From Diabrotica undecimpunctata (lineage: Eukaryota > Arthropoda > Insecta > Coleoptera > Chrysomelidae), in the NCBI RefSeq assembly GCF_040954645.1, contig NC_092803.1, positions 67,676,427 through 67,740,426 of the forward strand: DNA of 64,000 nucleotides, given 5' to 3'. Of the stretch, positions 1 to 10,879 are shown piece after piece. The translations under genes and the position numbers were made by a program. The stretch's first letter is position 1. Every line of letters starts with the position of its first letter. The notes under the pieces are model-generated. The model did not search any database. It saw nothing but the letters and a program-made list of their open reading frames with translations, and was not told where the DNA came from.

Positions 1-274
1 TAGTAACCCCCACCTATGTCTTAAAATCTTCAGATATCTGCGAAACATTTTGCCGTGAAATCGATTATTTTTGTATAACCAGACTGGGCTAGAGGTTCTT
101 AACATTCATAATCACTTCACATCAACTAACTATTATGCAATAGAAGAAGCGTTCGCACACTTTTATTATCGTCCTTACAAGTAATATAATGCTCACTATC
201 ATCTGTTTATGAAAAAATTAAGTTTATAAGTCTATTTAACCCGTGGCCTACTACTAAACTTCTTTCTTTTTTAG
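1..274 (+). other. 3' end of an intron upstream of a dsRBD exon
   Basis: No ORF is seen. The segment ends in a good 3' splice site: a branch-point-like tactaaac at 252-259, then a pyrimidine tract (260-271) and AG at 273-274. The next base opens a protein-coding frame, so this stretch is read as intron of the gene whose last exon follows. Confidence 0.65.
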
Positions 275-430
275 GTGGTCTTGAACGGTGTCGAATATAA
301 ACCAAATGTAGCAGCTAACAATAAGAAAGAAGCCAAAGCAGCTGCAGCTAGTATGTGCTTACAACAGATAGGACTATTACCAGCAAAACCACAACCTCAA
401 CCATCAGCCCAAGCCCAAACCACCACCTAA
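275..430 (+). CDS. Terminal exon of a double-stranded-RNA-binding-domain protein
   Basis: The exon begins in phase 0 directly after the acceptor AG at 273-274 and runs 51 codons to TAA at 428-430. Residues 1-36 have the second half of a dsRNA-binding domain: a beta strand (VVLNGVEYKP), the ANNKKEAKAAAA loop and helix that contacts the RNA phosphate backbone, and the closing helix CLQQIGLL. Family knowledge: the KKxAK-A-A signature is the most conserved part of the fold. The tail is low complexity, rich in Gln, Pro and Ala. The first half of the domain must lie in an upstream exon outside the window. Parents in which a dsRBD ends the protein include SON-like proteins, but this exon alone cannot decide. 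It is the only host gene supported here. Confidence 0.75.
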   Translation: MVLNGVEYKPNVAANNKKEAKAAAASMCLQQIGLLPAKPQPQPSAQAQTTT

Positions 431-451
431 GAGTGTATTTTTATCATAAGG

Positions 452-457
452 AATAAA
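452..457 (+). promoter_or_regulatory. Candidate polyadenylation signal AATAAA
   Basis: An AATAAA hexamer lies 21 bases after the stop codon of the dsRBD exon. The position suits a very short 3' UTR; cleavage would fall around 470-490. No other feature is seen up to about 600. Confidence 0.45.
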
Positions 458-599
458 TTATTTTCATAGTTGTTATAAAATATAAAAATCGTGATATTAA
501 GTTGATTTTTTTTTTTCACTAAACTTAGAAGTAATCCTGTTCTGTAACTGCGTTAATTCAACTGATTCTATGGCTCTATTAGAGTATCTTTGTGGGAGC

Positions 600-1170
600 A
601 AGCAGTAATAGGTCCAATGGTAATAGAGTGCGGTTGTGGAAATACAAGAGACTCTTGGTACTCGCGGAAAGAACTAGTCTGTTGGTAGCAAGTGCTTACA
701 GGACTGCGTCTGCTGCTGCTCTGTGAGTGATCACCGATGTATCTCCTTACATGTGAAGAGGGGATATTTCAGCGGAGAAATAGGTAGATACAAGAGGAGA
801 ACGTTAGAAGCCAGGAGAGGGCCCATTCATAGTGGACGAAGTCGCTGATACCGAATCTGCTGAGCTGGCTGGACTGCTAGCACAGGTGATTAGACTACTG
901 TGTGACGTGGGGGCTTCCGTAGCTACTTGAACTAGTCCAAAATTTCCGAATCGGATAATTGTCTATATTATGAAGCAAGGGTTTGTGACACACCGTGTAC
1001 TAGATGGGTAAGAGAAAGGAATGACCTAAAGAAAATGTTTGAGTCGATGAGAGAGATGGTAGAGAAGATGGTGATGGATGAGCAATGGTGGAACAAAAAA
1101 TCCACAACTATGTGACAAAAGTGCTGTAGATAAAAGAGAAGGAAGAGCGTGAGCTGGATGCAGTTCTAAC
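600..1170 (+). mobile_element. Decayed C-terminal end of an R1/jockey-type LINE ORF2
   Basis: Translating across several stops and frameshifts gives the post-RT region of R1/LOA-like LINEs: a segment resembling LVLAERTSLLVASAYRT followed by ASAAAL-VI--VSPY (about 640-750), then a Cys-containing tail CTRWVRER with an acidic/basic helix (about 990-1160). In such elements the SAYRT block follows the reverse transcriptase and the C/R-rich tail ends ORF2. No catalytic domain, poly-A tail or target duplication was found, so this is a fragment. It is in plus orientation, just downstream of the dsRBD exon. Confidence 0.5.
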
Positions 1171-1335
1171 ATGTATCAAGGAGGCAAAACTGGGCCGCAG
1201 GGGTAGGAAGAAGGACGGTGCCAACCCGATGCCCTCGTATGAGAGGGGTGGGGTTTAGCTGGTCCCGGTCACATCGGAATTACGGAGGGCAGGGAGGTCC
1301 GACTCAAAGCCAAGCTGGTCAACGTGACACTGAAG

Positions 1336-2480
1336 GGGTTTTTAGTTTAGGAACCCAGCACTGTCTCCATCTCTCTCTGTTGTCCCATTCTCCATCGTTT
1401 AGGCCTCTTACTCATGGCGTTGTCTACTTCGTTCCACCAGGATTTTCGGGGTCGTCCTCTTTTCCTCCTTCCTATGGGGCTCCATTCGGTTATTCTCTAT
1501 CCATCTGCTGTCGCTAGTTCTTCTTACATGTCCATACCACTTTAGTCTTTTTTGTTCTATATATGTTAGAATGTCTGTTTCTATTTATGTTCTTTGCTTT
1601 ATTTCGTCATTACTTCTCCTATCCATTCTTGTTACTCTGCAGCATCTTCGCAGGCATTCCATCTCTGTTGCTACTATCTTACTGCTGTTTTTCTTGTTTA
1701 TGATCCAATTTTCAGCCCCATATGTCATAATACTTCGCACTAATGTTTTATAAATCTGTGTTTTTGTCTTCATATTTAGGTGTCTATCCCACCATACTGA
1801 GTTAAGTTGTCGGATCGCTGTTCTTTTTTGTCCTAATCTTTGTGTAATTTCTTCATCTGTTGTTGCCTTTTTCGTGATTATAAACCCCAAGTATTTGAAT
1901 TTATCCTTTCCTTTGATTGTTACGTTGTCATCAATCTGTAGATCTACTATGTCTTCGTCACTTGTAGATAGGTACTCTGTTTTCGCGAGGTTAATATCCA
2001 GGCCAGCCTTGGTATATTCTTCTTGTAGTTTCTTCATCATGTAGCTGAGGTCGTCTTGGTCTTGTGCAATCACTACTTGATCGTCTGCAAAGCTTAACGT
2101 ATATGTATTCGTTCCGTACTGGTACTCCCATGCCTTCGCATTTTCTTTTCCATGTAGTCAAGGCTTTCTCTAAGTATATTTTGAATAGGGTTGGAGATGT
2201 GGAACAACCATCTATTTTCTTTATACAGAACTTTTGTAGTTTCTATGAGTTCCGTCTGTATTTCTAATTTGTACATTGCCTCCCATAGTTTTGACCTTAG
2301 TACATAGTCATACTCCTTTCTCAGGTCCATAAATGCCAAATGTATATCTCTATTTTTTGCTTTTTTTTTCAACAGTTGTTCCAGTTTGTATATGTGGTCT
2401 ATGCATAATCTTCTTGCCGTGAAGCCTGCCTGCTTGTGTGTGCCTGCCTGTAAAAAAAAAGTAATACGATCAATACATTT
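1336..2480 (-). mobile_element. RTE-like LINE fragment: reverse transcriptase C-terminal half
   Basis: Reading the minus strand from about 2480 downward: a segment with FTARRLCIDHIYKLEQLL and AFMDLRKEYDYV (the F-D-KAFD block of RT motif A, here with the last Asp displaced), a break near 2090, then 1585-2073 with LDINLAKTEYLS (motif D region), FKYLGFIITK (motif E) and IMTYGAENWII, the thumb signature of RTE-like LINEs. Further down, across a frameshift, 1340-1585 gives YIEQKRLKWYGHVRR and RRKRGRPRKSWWNEV, the usual C-terminal tail. The YADD motif falls near the frame break and is not intact. Frameshifts near 2080 and 1560 make it dead. Confidence 0.75.
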
Positions 2481-2518
2481 CAATGTAAAGCACTAGACGA
2501 GGAGAATATTATACGTTC

Positions 2519-3217
2519 TAGTGGTGGGCTAAACTGTGATTCTGCGATCACAGGTATAACTGTGATCGTTATTTTTTATTCATTGTGATTGTGATTTAAC
2601 AGAGCAACGAAATAGTCGTATGTTAAACTCCAAATAAAAAGTATTGCCATAATGGACCATCATAAAATCATACACGTGTTATTATTTCGGTATATCCGAT
2701 ATGGTCGGATGTTTTACTTGCATGTGTTTTTTTAAATTAGATGTGCTCGTTTTATAAGACAACTTTGCCGTATAAATATTACGTGATGCATAATTATCAT
2801 CCACTTCCGTAAAAAAGTTCAATAAACTACTAATTTTTCTTTTTTCATTTGACACTGGTGTCATTTTTAAAACGTATGAGAATAAAAATGATTAAATATC
2901 GATACAAATACGACGAGTTACACAAATTCAATAAACTGAAACTCTCAATATCCTTTTAATTTTCTTCAAATAATATTTGTTTACGTACCAATATTACACT
3001 AAACTAGCGATCGTTCCTTGTTACCATGTTACACGTCTCTCATTTCACAACTTTGCGACTGAGACGAGAACGTCATATATCACGTTTTAGCGATCAAGAA
3101 CTACAGACCACAGAATAAGACCGAAATCACATCTCAGTCACAGTATATTTTGTTGTTATTCACAGGTCGTGATTGTTATTTTCTAATCACAGGGTAGTGA
3201 TATTTAGCCCACCTCTA
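2519..3217 (-). mobile_element. Non-autonomous hAT element with terminal inverted repeats and 8-bp target duplication
   Basis: The ends are inverted: TAGTGGTGGGCTAAA at 2519 and TTTAGCCCACCTCTA ending at 3217. They are flanked by ATACGTTC (2511-2518) and ATACGTTT (3218-3225), an 8-bp duplication with one mismatch, the length made by hAT transposases. Near both ends the motif CTGTGAT / ATCACAG recurs in direct and inverted orientation (about 2530-2600 and 3140-3200), as expected of subterminal transposase binding sites. Length is 699 bp, so most of a hAT transposase is missing. A minus-strand BED-finger remnant lies inside. Confidence 0.8.
2682..2864 (-). pseudogene. BED zinc-finger remnant of a hAT transposase
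   Basis: Sixty codons in the 699-bp hAT element. The end reads AKLSYKTSTSNLKKHMQVKH, matching the second half of a BED finger (helix plus the H-x4-H pair). The expected N-terminal C-x2-C pair is replaced: the sequence shows YASRNIY where the family has Cys at two positions. So zinc binding should be lost and the ORF is a relic, although it happens to lack stops. Known of the family: BED fingers sit at the N terminus of hAT transposases and bind the element ends. Confidence 0.65.
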
Positions 3218-3239
3218 ATACGTTTATCAGTAGTAGTCT

Positions 3240-3810
3240 TCTTATACTACTAAAATCAGGAAAATAGCCTTCTTCCTGGTCCCCTTTTGCCATTTACTTG
3301 CCATTGAAGGATCAACTGGAGGAGATCGGAACGTTTTTGATATTTAATTGTGTGTCCCAGATTTTCTTACTTTTGTAAGTTTTGATCGTCATCAGAATTT
3401 CACATTCTTTTCCCGTTTTGCGGATAGGATTCGCCTGTAACATCACGTCTGAAAACAACCTCTAGTCGGTTCAGAGTTGCCAGAGTTAATGCCAATGCCT
3501 CTATTTCGTAGAGCACAGCTGCGTATGTAATTTAGACGGAATTTTGTTTTTAATGATAATATGTCTCGGTTCCCGAAAATAGGTCTCATTACAACGAATG
3601 CCGTTTTTGCTTTTATTATTCGTTATTCGTTGTTTAATTTCTGTTGAGTGATCCCATTGGAGATTTAGATTGATATCGAGAATTTCGGTTCCCGAAAATA
3701 GGTCTCATTACAACGAATGCCGTTTTTGCTTTTATTATTCGTTATTCGTTGTTTAATTTCTGTTGAGTGATTCCATTGGAGATTTAGATTGATATCGAGA
3801 TATGTATGGT
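3240..3810 (-). mobile_element. Decayed C-terminal LINE fragment, inverted relative to the next copy
   Basis: Minus-strand translation across stops gives EIT-Q-KLNNE, KAKTAFVVMRPIFGNRDI, then (about 3360-3400) an ILMTIKTYKSKK-like block and, near 3270, KGDQEEG, in the same order as the C-terminal thumb region of the LINE at 4285-4935 (KSRIEQARAAFVKMRNVL ... NIIKKRKLEYFGH ... GNRGPGRRR). It is the same family in opposite orientation and much more decayed. It carries an internal 119-bp tandem duplication. Confidence 0.55.
3566..3803 (-). repeat. 119-bp perfect-period tandem duplication (2 copies)
   Basis: Two adjacent copies, 3566-3684 and 3685-3803, beginning tcggttcccgaaaatagg and ending near gatatcgaga. 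One mismatch was seen by eye (gatccc versus gattcc). It duplicates part of the LINE relic, so it arose after insertion. Confidence 0.9.
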
Positions 3811-4260
3811 GTTCGACTCATTCGATCTTCTCTTAATTATTAGTTGGATATTTAGGATTATGTCTTTACTAATTGTCATAAATTAATTTTTTGGACGGAT
3901 CCTACGCCTGTCTATTAGACCAATCATAGAATCGAAATATAAATTTACCAGTTTTCAGGAGTGCACTAATGTAATGCTTAAATACAGTGTTGATAACGAA
4001 AAATTTAGTTTTTCTTGTCGAATGTTGGCTATCATCAATATTATTTGTACTTTGTCCACCGCCGTTCAGAAAAGGATTGTTGTGCTGGCTCCATACCATT
4101 GCTGGTATGAAGCTTCTTTGACCAAAAAGTTCAGTAATGACGTAAAGGCCTTTTACAGATCTTATTTTGGGATCTAAGGGTCCCTGTTTCGACTGCGTAT
4201 TTAAGTATAATGAATGGGAATGCGAATCTTTAAGTAAAGTTAAATATATGATAGTTAGCA
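3811..4260. other. No recognised gene or element
   Basis: A 119-codon minus-strand ORF (3902-4261) and a 67-codon plus-strand ORF overlap here, but neither shows a recognisable domain, and codon content looks like AT-rich chance ORFs. Flanked by two LINE fragments of opposite orientation. Confidence 0.4.
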
Positions 4261-4284
4261 AACAAAATTATATACAAGATGACG

Positions 4285-4935
4285 GTATAAAAGTCGGAGA
4301 TGCCACACTGGACAGAGTATAGAAACTCGTGTATCTCGGCAGTAATATCAATGAGAGCTGGGATCCAACCGCAGAAATTAAAAGCCGAATAGAACAAGCC
4401 CGAGCTGCCTTTGTGAAAATGAGAAACGTACTTTGCAGTCACGATCTTAGCATTGACCTTAGAGTTCGATTGACATCTTGCTACATCTTTCCTGTCCTGC
4501 TGTATGGAGTGGAAGCGTGGACTTTAACTGAGGCTATCCTTAGACGCTTGACAGCCTTTGAGATGTGGGTATACAGACGACTACTGAAAATAAGTTGGGT
4601 CGATAGAAATGAGGAGGTCCTTAGACGGCTGAACCAAACAACACAACTGGTCAATATAATAAAGAAACGCAAGCTGGAATACTTCGGTCACATTATGAGA
4701 CACCCTGAAAAATATGATCTTTTACATCTGATCATTCAGGGAAAGATCCAAGGTAATCGTGGTCCTGGTAGAAGAAGAACATCATGGCTGAAAAATCTAA
4801 GACAATGGTATGGAAAATCAACTACATCGTTATTTAGAGCTGCTGTCAATAAAGTCACGATAGCGAATATGGTAGCCAACATGATATCCAACGATCGATA
4901 ACGGTCATGGAACTAGAAGAAGAAGAAGAAGAAGT
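4285..4935 (+). mobile_element. LINE 3' fragment: RT thumb and C-terminal domain, with GAA-repeat tail
   Basis: The coding part (190 codons from 4329, extended upstream across one stop to about 4285) shows LVYLGSNI (RT motif E), SCYIFPVLLYGVEAWTLT (thumb), FEMWVYRRLLKISWVDR, IKKRKLEYFGHIMRH and GNRGPGRRRTSWLKNLR, the standard C-terminal order of RTE-like insect LINEs. The fragment is 5'-truncated: the catalytic palm is absent. After the stop at 4899-4901 the sequence runs into (GAA)n at about 4913-4935, the short microsatellite tail typical of RTE-type 3' ends. The best-preserved LINE reading frame in the left flank. Confidence 0.85.
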
Positions 4936-5117
4936 CTTTAAGTATATATTGATTCAAGAACATCTCTGTGTATCGATCTATTGTGATCAACTGAGAACAT
5001 AACATAGGGAGTGGGCTGCACCTATATCGACATATTACCAGACAACCACACTACTACTGGTTTATACGATATTTCCCAATTTTGTGCAGTAGTTGGCCAA
5101 CTCTGAGAAAATATATA

Positions 5118-5990
5118 TACCGGGTGGTGAATCACCAAACGGGCCATAGGAAACTCAATGAGAAATTCTAAATTGTTGAATTCCTGCTTAATTATTTTAC
5201 ATCAAAAGTTATAAGAAACTTTTTATAGAGGAGTAAAATCTGTATTAAAACAAGTGTTAAAATTGTTCTACAAATTAAGCGTACTACAAAATTTTGCAAA
5301 AATTAATATATTTTTCAGGCCACCCTTAAAGTCGGGGTTATAGAGATTTTAAATGTGATGCTTGAAATGTTGCCAGGTTTAAGGTTTTTCTGATATCATT
5401 AGTCACTTTGGTTTTCTATATAAAATAGTCTGTAGATTGTATTATTATTGGAATCCCTACTTCAATACAAGTTCAACAATATCTAACACTAGGTATTTTG
5501 TCTGGTCGTGAAGGTCTTAAATAAATAAAACTTCTTAGTGCCAAAGAGTTTTGAAGTAATTCAGTAAATTTAGAGTTCTGTGATTTTGACATTAATTTTT
5601 AAAACTAACAATAGCTTGACGTTTATTGAAAAGCTGTGTAAAATAAATTGTATTAATAACTAAAGCTGATAGTTATATTATGCGTTACAATAAAGAAAGT
5701 TTTTAATAAAAAAGAGCGAATTATAAAATACCTAACTTGTTCAATGATACTCTCCCAAACCATTTTTCTATCCATAAGACGACGGTACAAAAAATTGTAA
5801 AGCGCTTTGCGGAAATTGAACGAATAAAAGATGGCATTCGAACAGATAGATCATGAACTGTTATACATTAAATAAAACTTTAGATAGTTCTGAAGCTAGT
5901 TTCTTGTGCCATTTTAAAGTAATTATTATTTAAAAGGAATAAGCAATAATTAAAGGTTAAAGTAAATTTATTGACGTTTCAATTTCCACT
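5118..5990 (+). mobile_element. DUF4817-type (IS630/mariner-like) transposon fragment, 5' end
   Basis: The first ~220 bp (5118-5338, starting gggtggtgaatcaccaaacg) are the reverse complement of sequence at 16970-17195 and 45660-45890, the 5' ends of related elements. Around 5700-5860 the plus strand encodes, with a stop and shifts, NHFSIHKTTVQKIVKRF followed by RIKDGIRTDRS, matching the helix-turn-helix and RSGRP linker of DUF4817/mariner-type transposases. No DDE domain follows. 5338-5880 is repeated at 17318-17830. Ends near a tract (gacgtttcaatttccacttc at 5977) whose upstream part, attaaaggttaaagtaaattta, recurs in the palindrome at 17.88 kb. Confidence 0.55.
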
Positions 5991-6050
5991 TCGGAAATCG
6001 TTCTCCAAATACAAACATTAGTTTTGAGAAATGTGAGAATGTTGAGAAAA

Positions 6051-7470
6051 CCTAGACTCCTACGCCGGTCTTAAGTCATTAACAGAAAATCGTCCCAAAC
6101 ATACAGAAAAACTCCAAGAAGAGGAATGTAGCGTAAAACAAGACTTCACCACCCCTATCCTTCTTCTTCTTCACCTTTTTTTATTTCCAGGGGTTGCTGT
6201 TCCTTACGCTTCGTCGCCACTCATTTCTGTCTACCGGTTCTTCTTCACCTAAATATTTCTCTGTCTCTCATTTCCTCTACCTCTCCTTCCATCAACATTT
6301 AGCAGCTTTATCTTTCATCCCACACGGTTTTCATCTCTACGTCTGACAGGACCACAGCCTTTTTTCTTGAGTATTTTTTAAAACTGTAGTCACCTCGGCT
6401 CTTTCCCCAATTAAGTGGTTCTCCTTTCTAGCCTTACTCAACATCCTCCGTAATATTTTTATTTCAGCTACCTCCATCTTATTTTCCTGAATCTTTTAAA
6501 CCTACACCAACGTAGGTCTCACCACACTCTTGTATATCTTGACTTTCAGCTCTTCATATCACAAAGTACCTGTGCTCATTCGCTTTCAGTTAAACCAACC
6601 AGCCCGTAGTTCTCTCTCTTCAATAGCCCTTCTCCAACACCCCAACTTCCCCTCCAACATTTCTTTGCTCTCCTCTACTAACACGATATCATCAGCAAAG
6701 TGCATTGATCAAGGAGCTCTCTCCCCTACTTTTTCTGTCAGTATATCCATAACAAGATTAAACAGATAGGACTTAGTAAAGAGCCTTAATGCAAACCAAT
6801 TGTGACTGGTAAAATTTCTGTCGTCAACTCGCACAAGTCCTTACTTTGGTGTATGCTCTCTCATACATTTACTTCACGAGCCTTACCGAGCCATTTCTCT
6901 ACCACACATCTCAATAGCTCTTGTCTAAGAACAATAGCCGTAGTCCTCCTTCCTGGCACAAACCCAAACTGTTCTTCTCCTATGATTGTCTCGCTCCTTA
7001 ACCTTCACTTTACAGTGTCCTTCCAGATTTTCATTGTATGCGACATCAACTTTATCCGTCTATAGTTCTTACAGTACTAAATGTTTTCTTTATTTTTATA
7101 CAATGATAACATCACACCCTCTCTCCATGCATTGGGCATCCTTTCTTCTTCATATATCCTACTCATCATTTGCTACAAAATATCAACCCCTTCCTCTCCA
7201 AGAGCCTCCACAAGTATTTCATCAGGTCGCACTGCCTTACTATTTTTCATCCTATTTTACCCCTCAACAACTTCATGTCTCGCTATCCCTGGTATTATAT
7301 TCACATTTTGGAACCCGCATCCTCCGTGTCTTCTCTGTTGTTCTTCATTTAGCAACTTTCTAAAGTACTCATACCCGATTTGCTTTATTTCAACATCGGT
7401 TCTTAACACTCTTCCATCTGCACTCTTAATCTACCTCACGAGGGTCAAGTCCTTTAATGATTTTTCATAA
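6051..7470 (-). mobile_element. RTE-type LINE relic, partial third copy
   Basis: This block starts with the same 3' UTR sequence (ctcctacgccggtcttaag) as the copies at 8236 and 22240 and runs collinear with them through the C-terminal and RT regions on the minus strand, ending abruptly at about 7470 where the segmental-duplication block begins. Compared with its siblings it lacks the stretch coding the FIDLGKAYD block and is more frame-disrupted. Pyrimidine-rich on the plus strand because the minus strand codes. Confidence 0.65.
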
Positions 7471-7480
7471 AAAAACCTTG

Positions 7481-8235
7481 AATACCATCAATCATAAGGC
7501 CACTTCCCTAACATTTAAATTGTCAGAATAATTATCCGCTAAAATAACATCCCTATACACTTTGTTCAAGTCTTTGAGATCTCAGAACAAAAATTCTCAG
7601 AAGCACTGAAACACTGAAGACTATACGTTGTGAGATCTCTGGATCGAATAACGTCATCCCCCTGCGCTTAAAATATTGTTCTAGATGCTGCCAAAGCGAA
7701 CGCCACAACACAGAATACCAACAAAGAGCCACTATCTCTCCAAACTGCCGACAAAATCACAAATCATATAAATGGCAGATGCACCATCCGGTTCAAACTA
7801 TTGCGACACATATTCGGCATATTCACACAAATGTCCCGCCAGAAAAACTACTCCCACAACATAAAAACACACACATACAGTCACTACCCTAGACAAATTT
7901 CCTCATACAAACTCACTTCGGATATAAAATCGATAATTAACCTCATTTATATGATCTTTTTCTACGTTTTACCTGAAAAAACACTTACCAATATCTCTAA
8001 CGAGATCTTCCGAAATATGTAAGGACACGCAATCGTAATGTCAACCTTCAACTTTTCTATAAATCAAAGATTTTAATCTCGTTACATCCCACCTAAGCTC
8101 TAGCTCCTAGAATGCACCCACTAGCCATCGACAAAACTACATAGCTCCATAGTCGATTTAATTTACACAAGGACATGAGAAGATTGTTTTTCTGTGGTTT
8201 CCCAAACTCATTGCACAACGTTAAGCTCCATCAAA
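7481..8235. other. Unassigned block of the duplication, copy A
   Basis: A/C-rich on the plus strand. A 73-codon ORF (7801-8022) has a close counterpart in copy B, but matches the shared DNA and shows no domain. No gene is called. Confidence 0.4.
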
Positions 8236-10680
8236 CTCCCACCTCGACTCCTACGCCGGTCTTAAGTCATTAATAGAAAATCGTTCCAAACATACAGAAA
8301 AACTTCAAGAAGAGGAAGCCTAAAACAAGGCTTTACCACCCCTATCCTTCTTCTTCTTCAGCTTTTTTTATTTCCAGGGTACCGCTGTTCCTTACTCTTC
8401 GTCGCCACTCATTTCTGTCTACCGGTTCTTCTTCACCTAAATATTTCTCTCTTAAGTCCTCTATCACACAGTCCTTTCATATTCTCCTCGGTTTTACTCT
8501 ACCTCTCCTTCCATCAACTTTTAGCAGCTCTATCTTTCATCCCACATAGTTTTCATATCTACGTCTGACATGACCAGAGCCTTTTTTCTTGAGTATTTTT
8601 TAAAACTGTAGTCACCTCGGCTCTCTCCCCAATTAACTGGTTCCTGATCCTGCCCTTTCTAGTTTTACTCAACATCCTCCGTAATAGTTTTATTTCAGCT
8701 ACCTCCATCTTATTTTCCTGTATCTTTTAAACCTACACCAACGTAGGTCTCACCACACTCTTGTATATCTTTCCGTTCAGCTCTTCACCGATTTTTATAT
8801 CACAAAGTACCTCGCTCATTCGCTTCCCGTTAAACTAACCAGCTCTTAGTTATCCCTCTTCAATAGCCCTTCTCCAACACCCCAACTTCCCCTCCAACAT
8901 TTCTTTGTTCTCCTCTACTAACACTATATCATCAGCAAAGTGCATGGATCAAGGAGTTCTCTTCCCTACTTTTTCTGTCAGTACATCCATAACAAGATTA
9001 AACAGGTAGGTAAAGAGCCTTAATGCAAACCAACCGTGACTGGTAAAATTTTGGTCGTCAATTCGCACAAGTCTTTACTTTGGTGTATGCTTCCTCATAC
9101 ATTTTTTTCACGAGCCTTACGTACTTCTCGGGAACCCATTTCTCTCCCATACATCTCCATAGCTCTTGTCTAAGAACTGTATCGTACGCCTTCCCAAGAT
9201 CTATAAATACCAAATATAGCTCTCTTTTCTTCACGCCGTATTTCTCTATCAACTGTCTCAAAGCATCCGTTGTCGTCCTTCCTGACACAAACCCAAACTG
9301 TTCTTCTCCTATGGATGTCTCTCCCCTTAACCTTCACTTTACAGCGTTCTTCGAGATTTTCATTGTATGCGACATTAACTTTATCCCTCTATAGTTCTTA
9401 CAGTTCTAAATGTTTCCTTTATCTTTATACAATGATAATATCACACCCTCTCTCCATGCATTGGGCATCCTTTCTTCTTCATATATCCTACTCATCATTT
9501 ACTACAAAATATCAAACCCTTCCTCTTCAAGAGCCTTTCAAACCTCCACAAGTATTTCATCAGGTCGCACTGCCTTACCATCTTTCATCCTATTTAACCC
9601 CTCAACAACTTCATGTCTCGCTATCCCTGGTATTATATTCACATTTTGGAACCCGCATCCTCCGTCTCTTCTCTGGTGTTCTTCATTTAGCAACTTTCTA
9701 AAGTACTCATACCTGATTTACTTTATTTCAACATCGGTTCCTAACACTCTTCCATCTGCACTCTTAATCTACCTCACAAGGGTCAAGTCCTTTGATGACT
9801 TGTCCCTTGTTTTAGCAATTCCCTTGGGTGTCTCAAACTCTTCATACACCTGTGCAGACTATATTTCCTTAGTAGTAGCTATGGCGCGCTTTGCTACCTG
9901 TATATATCCTTATCTTTCTTTCTTTTAGATCTGTCATACCCCTTTCTAGCTTCTTTCTTCTCTCTAACCTTCTGTTGAACTGTTCACCACCAAGTTTATT
10001 TGTCTCTAGGAGGCCCTTTACCAGATGTTTAATCTAGTACTTTCTCTTCCTCTCGGACCACAACTTTACCGTTGGCTTCTTACCAATCATTTACTTTTTT
10101 CCTCAAACTCTTCCAGCACTCTACTCTTAAAGACTCAACTCTTATCTTTTAACTTCCACCACTTTACTTTCTGGTATCCTACTTGCTTTCCTGTCCGCCG
10201 TACATTTATCTCCGCATTCACTATCAACAGTCGATGTTGACTAGCTACACACTCACTCTTATGACTTTACAGTTGGTAACGTCTTTTATCTGACTTCCTC
10301 TACACAGCACAAAATCTATCTCACTTTCCTACCACCGCCACTATAGGTAACATATTGGTCCTCAGTCTTGATAAAGAACGTGATAAAGAACGTTAATGAC
10401 TGCCAAATCCCATGCCACTGCGAAGTCAATCACACTATTTCGTTTATCATTTCTTATTCCCATCCCCAAACCATGAACCATTTCTATTCCCGAGACTTCT
10501 CTACCTGTATGTCCATTCTAATCACCTCCATTACCCATATCCTTAACACAGAAAAATCCAATACCGAACCAGAACAAACCGGTAAAAAATCCAGCATGCA
10601 AATCAGAAATATAAACAGCGCACCTTCCAGGAGCCCCTCAGTTAGTGGCCATTCGCTGGCAGGTAAGGAATTCCAGTAGA
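8236..10680 (-). mobile_element. RTE-type LINE relic (endonuclease to C terminus), copy A
   Basis: Minus strand, 5' end at high coordinates. Around 10.38-10.45 kb: VIDFAVAWDLAVINVL, the core of the apurinic-type endonuclease; 10.2-10.33 kb: a QHRLLIVNAEI-like block closing that domain; about 9.55-9.75 kb: the MKNGKAVRPDEILVE block at the RT entry (clearer in copy B); 9058-9288: SGRTTTDALRQLIEKYG, FIDLGKAYDTVLRQELW (RT motif A with catalytic Asp) and YVRLVKKMYEEA. Near 8.34-8.45 kb: EEEPVDRNEWRRRVRN, the usual C terminus, then a GAA-rich tail and 3' UTR. Multiple stops and frameshifts. Endonuclease and RT order are those of RTE elements. Confidence 0.8.
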
Positions 10681-10879
10681 GATTTTTCCAGAAATTTGTT
10701 TCAGGTGAGTTTTTAAAAACTTTTTATATTACATATTATAGTTTATAGATCAGTTTGTGTATTAAACTAAATATTGAAAAGAAAGTTAGTTGGATTATTG
10801 TAATGAAATATAAATAATATATTATAAATAAACTGTTTATTTTCTTCTTCTTCTCAGATTGTTTTGCGTTTTGTACGAA

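Noticed and set aside
6530..10240. Plus-strand ORFs rich in Ser, Leu, Thr and Pro (for example 9410-9928)
   Set aside because: Antisense of the RTE relic; the minus strand shows endonuclease and RT motifs.
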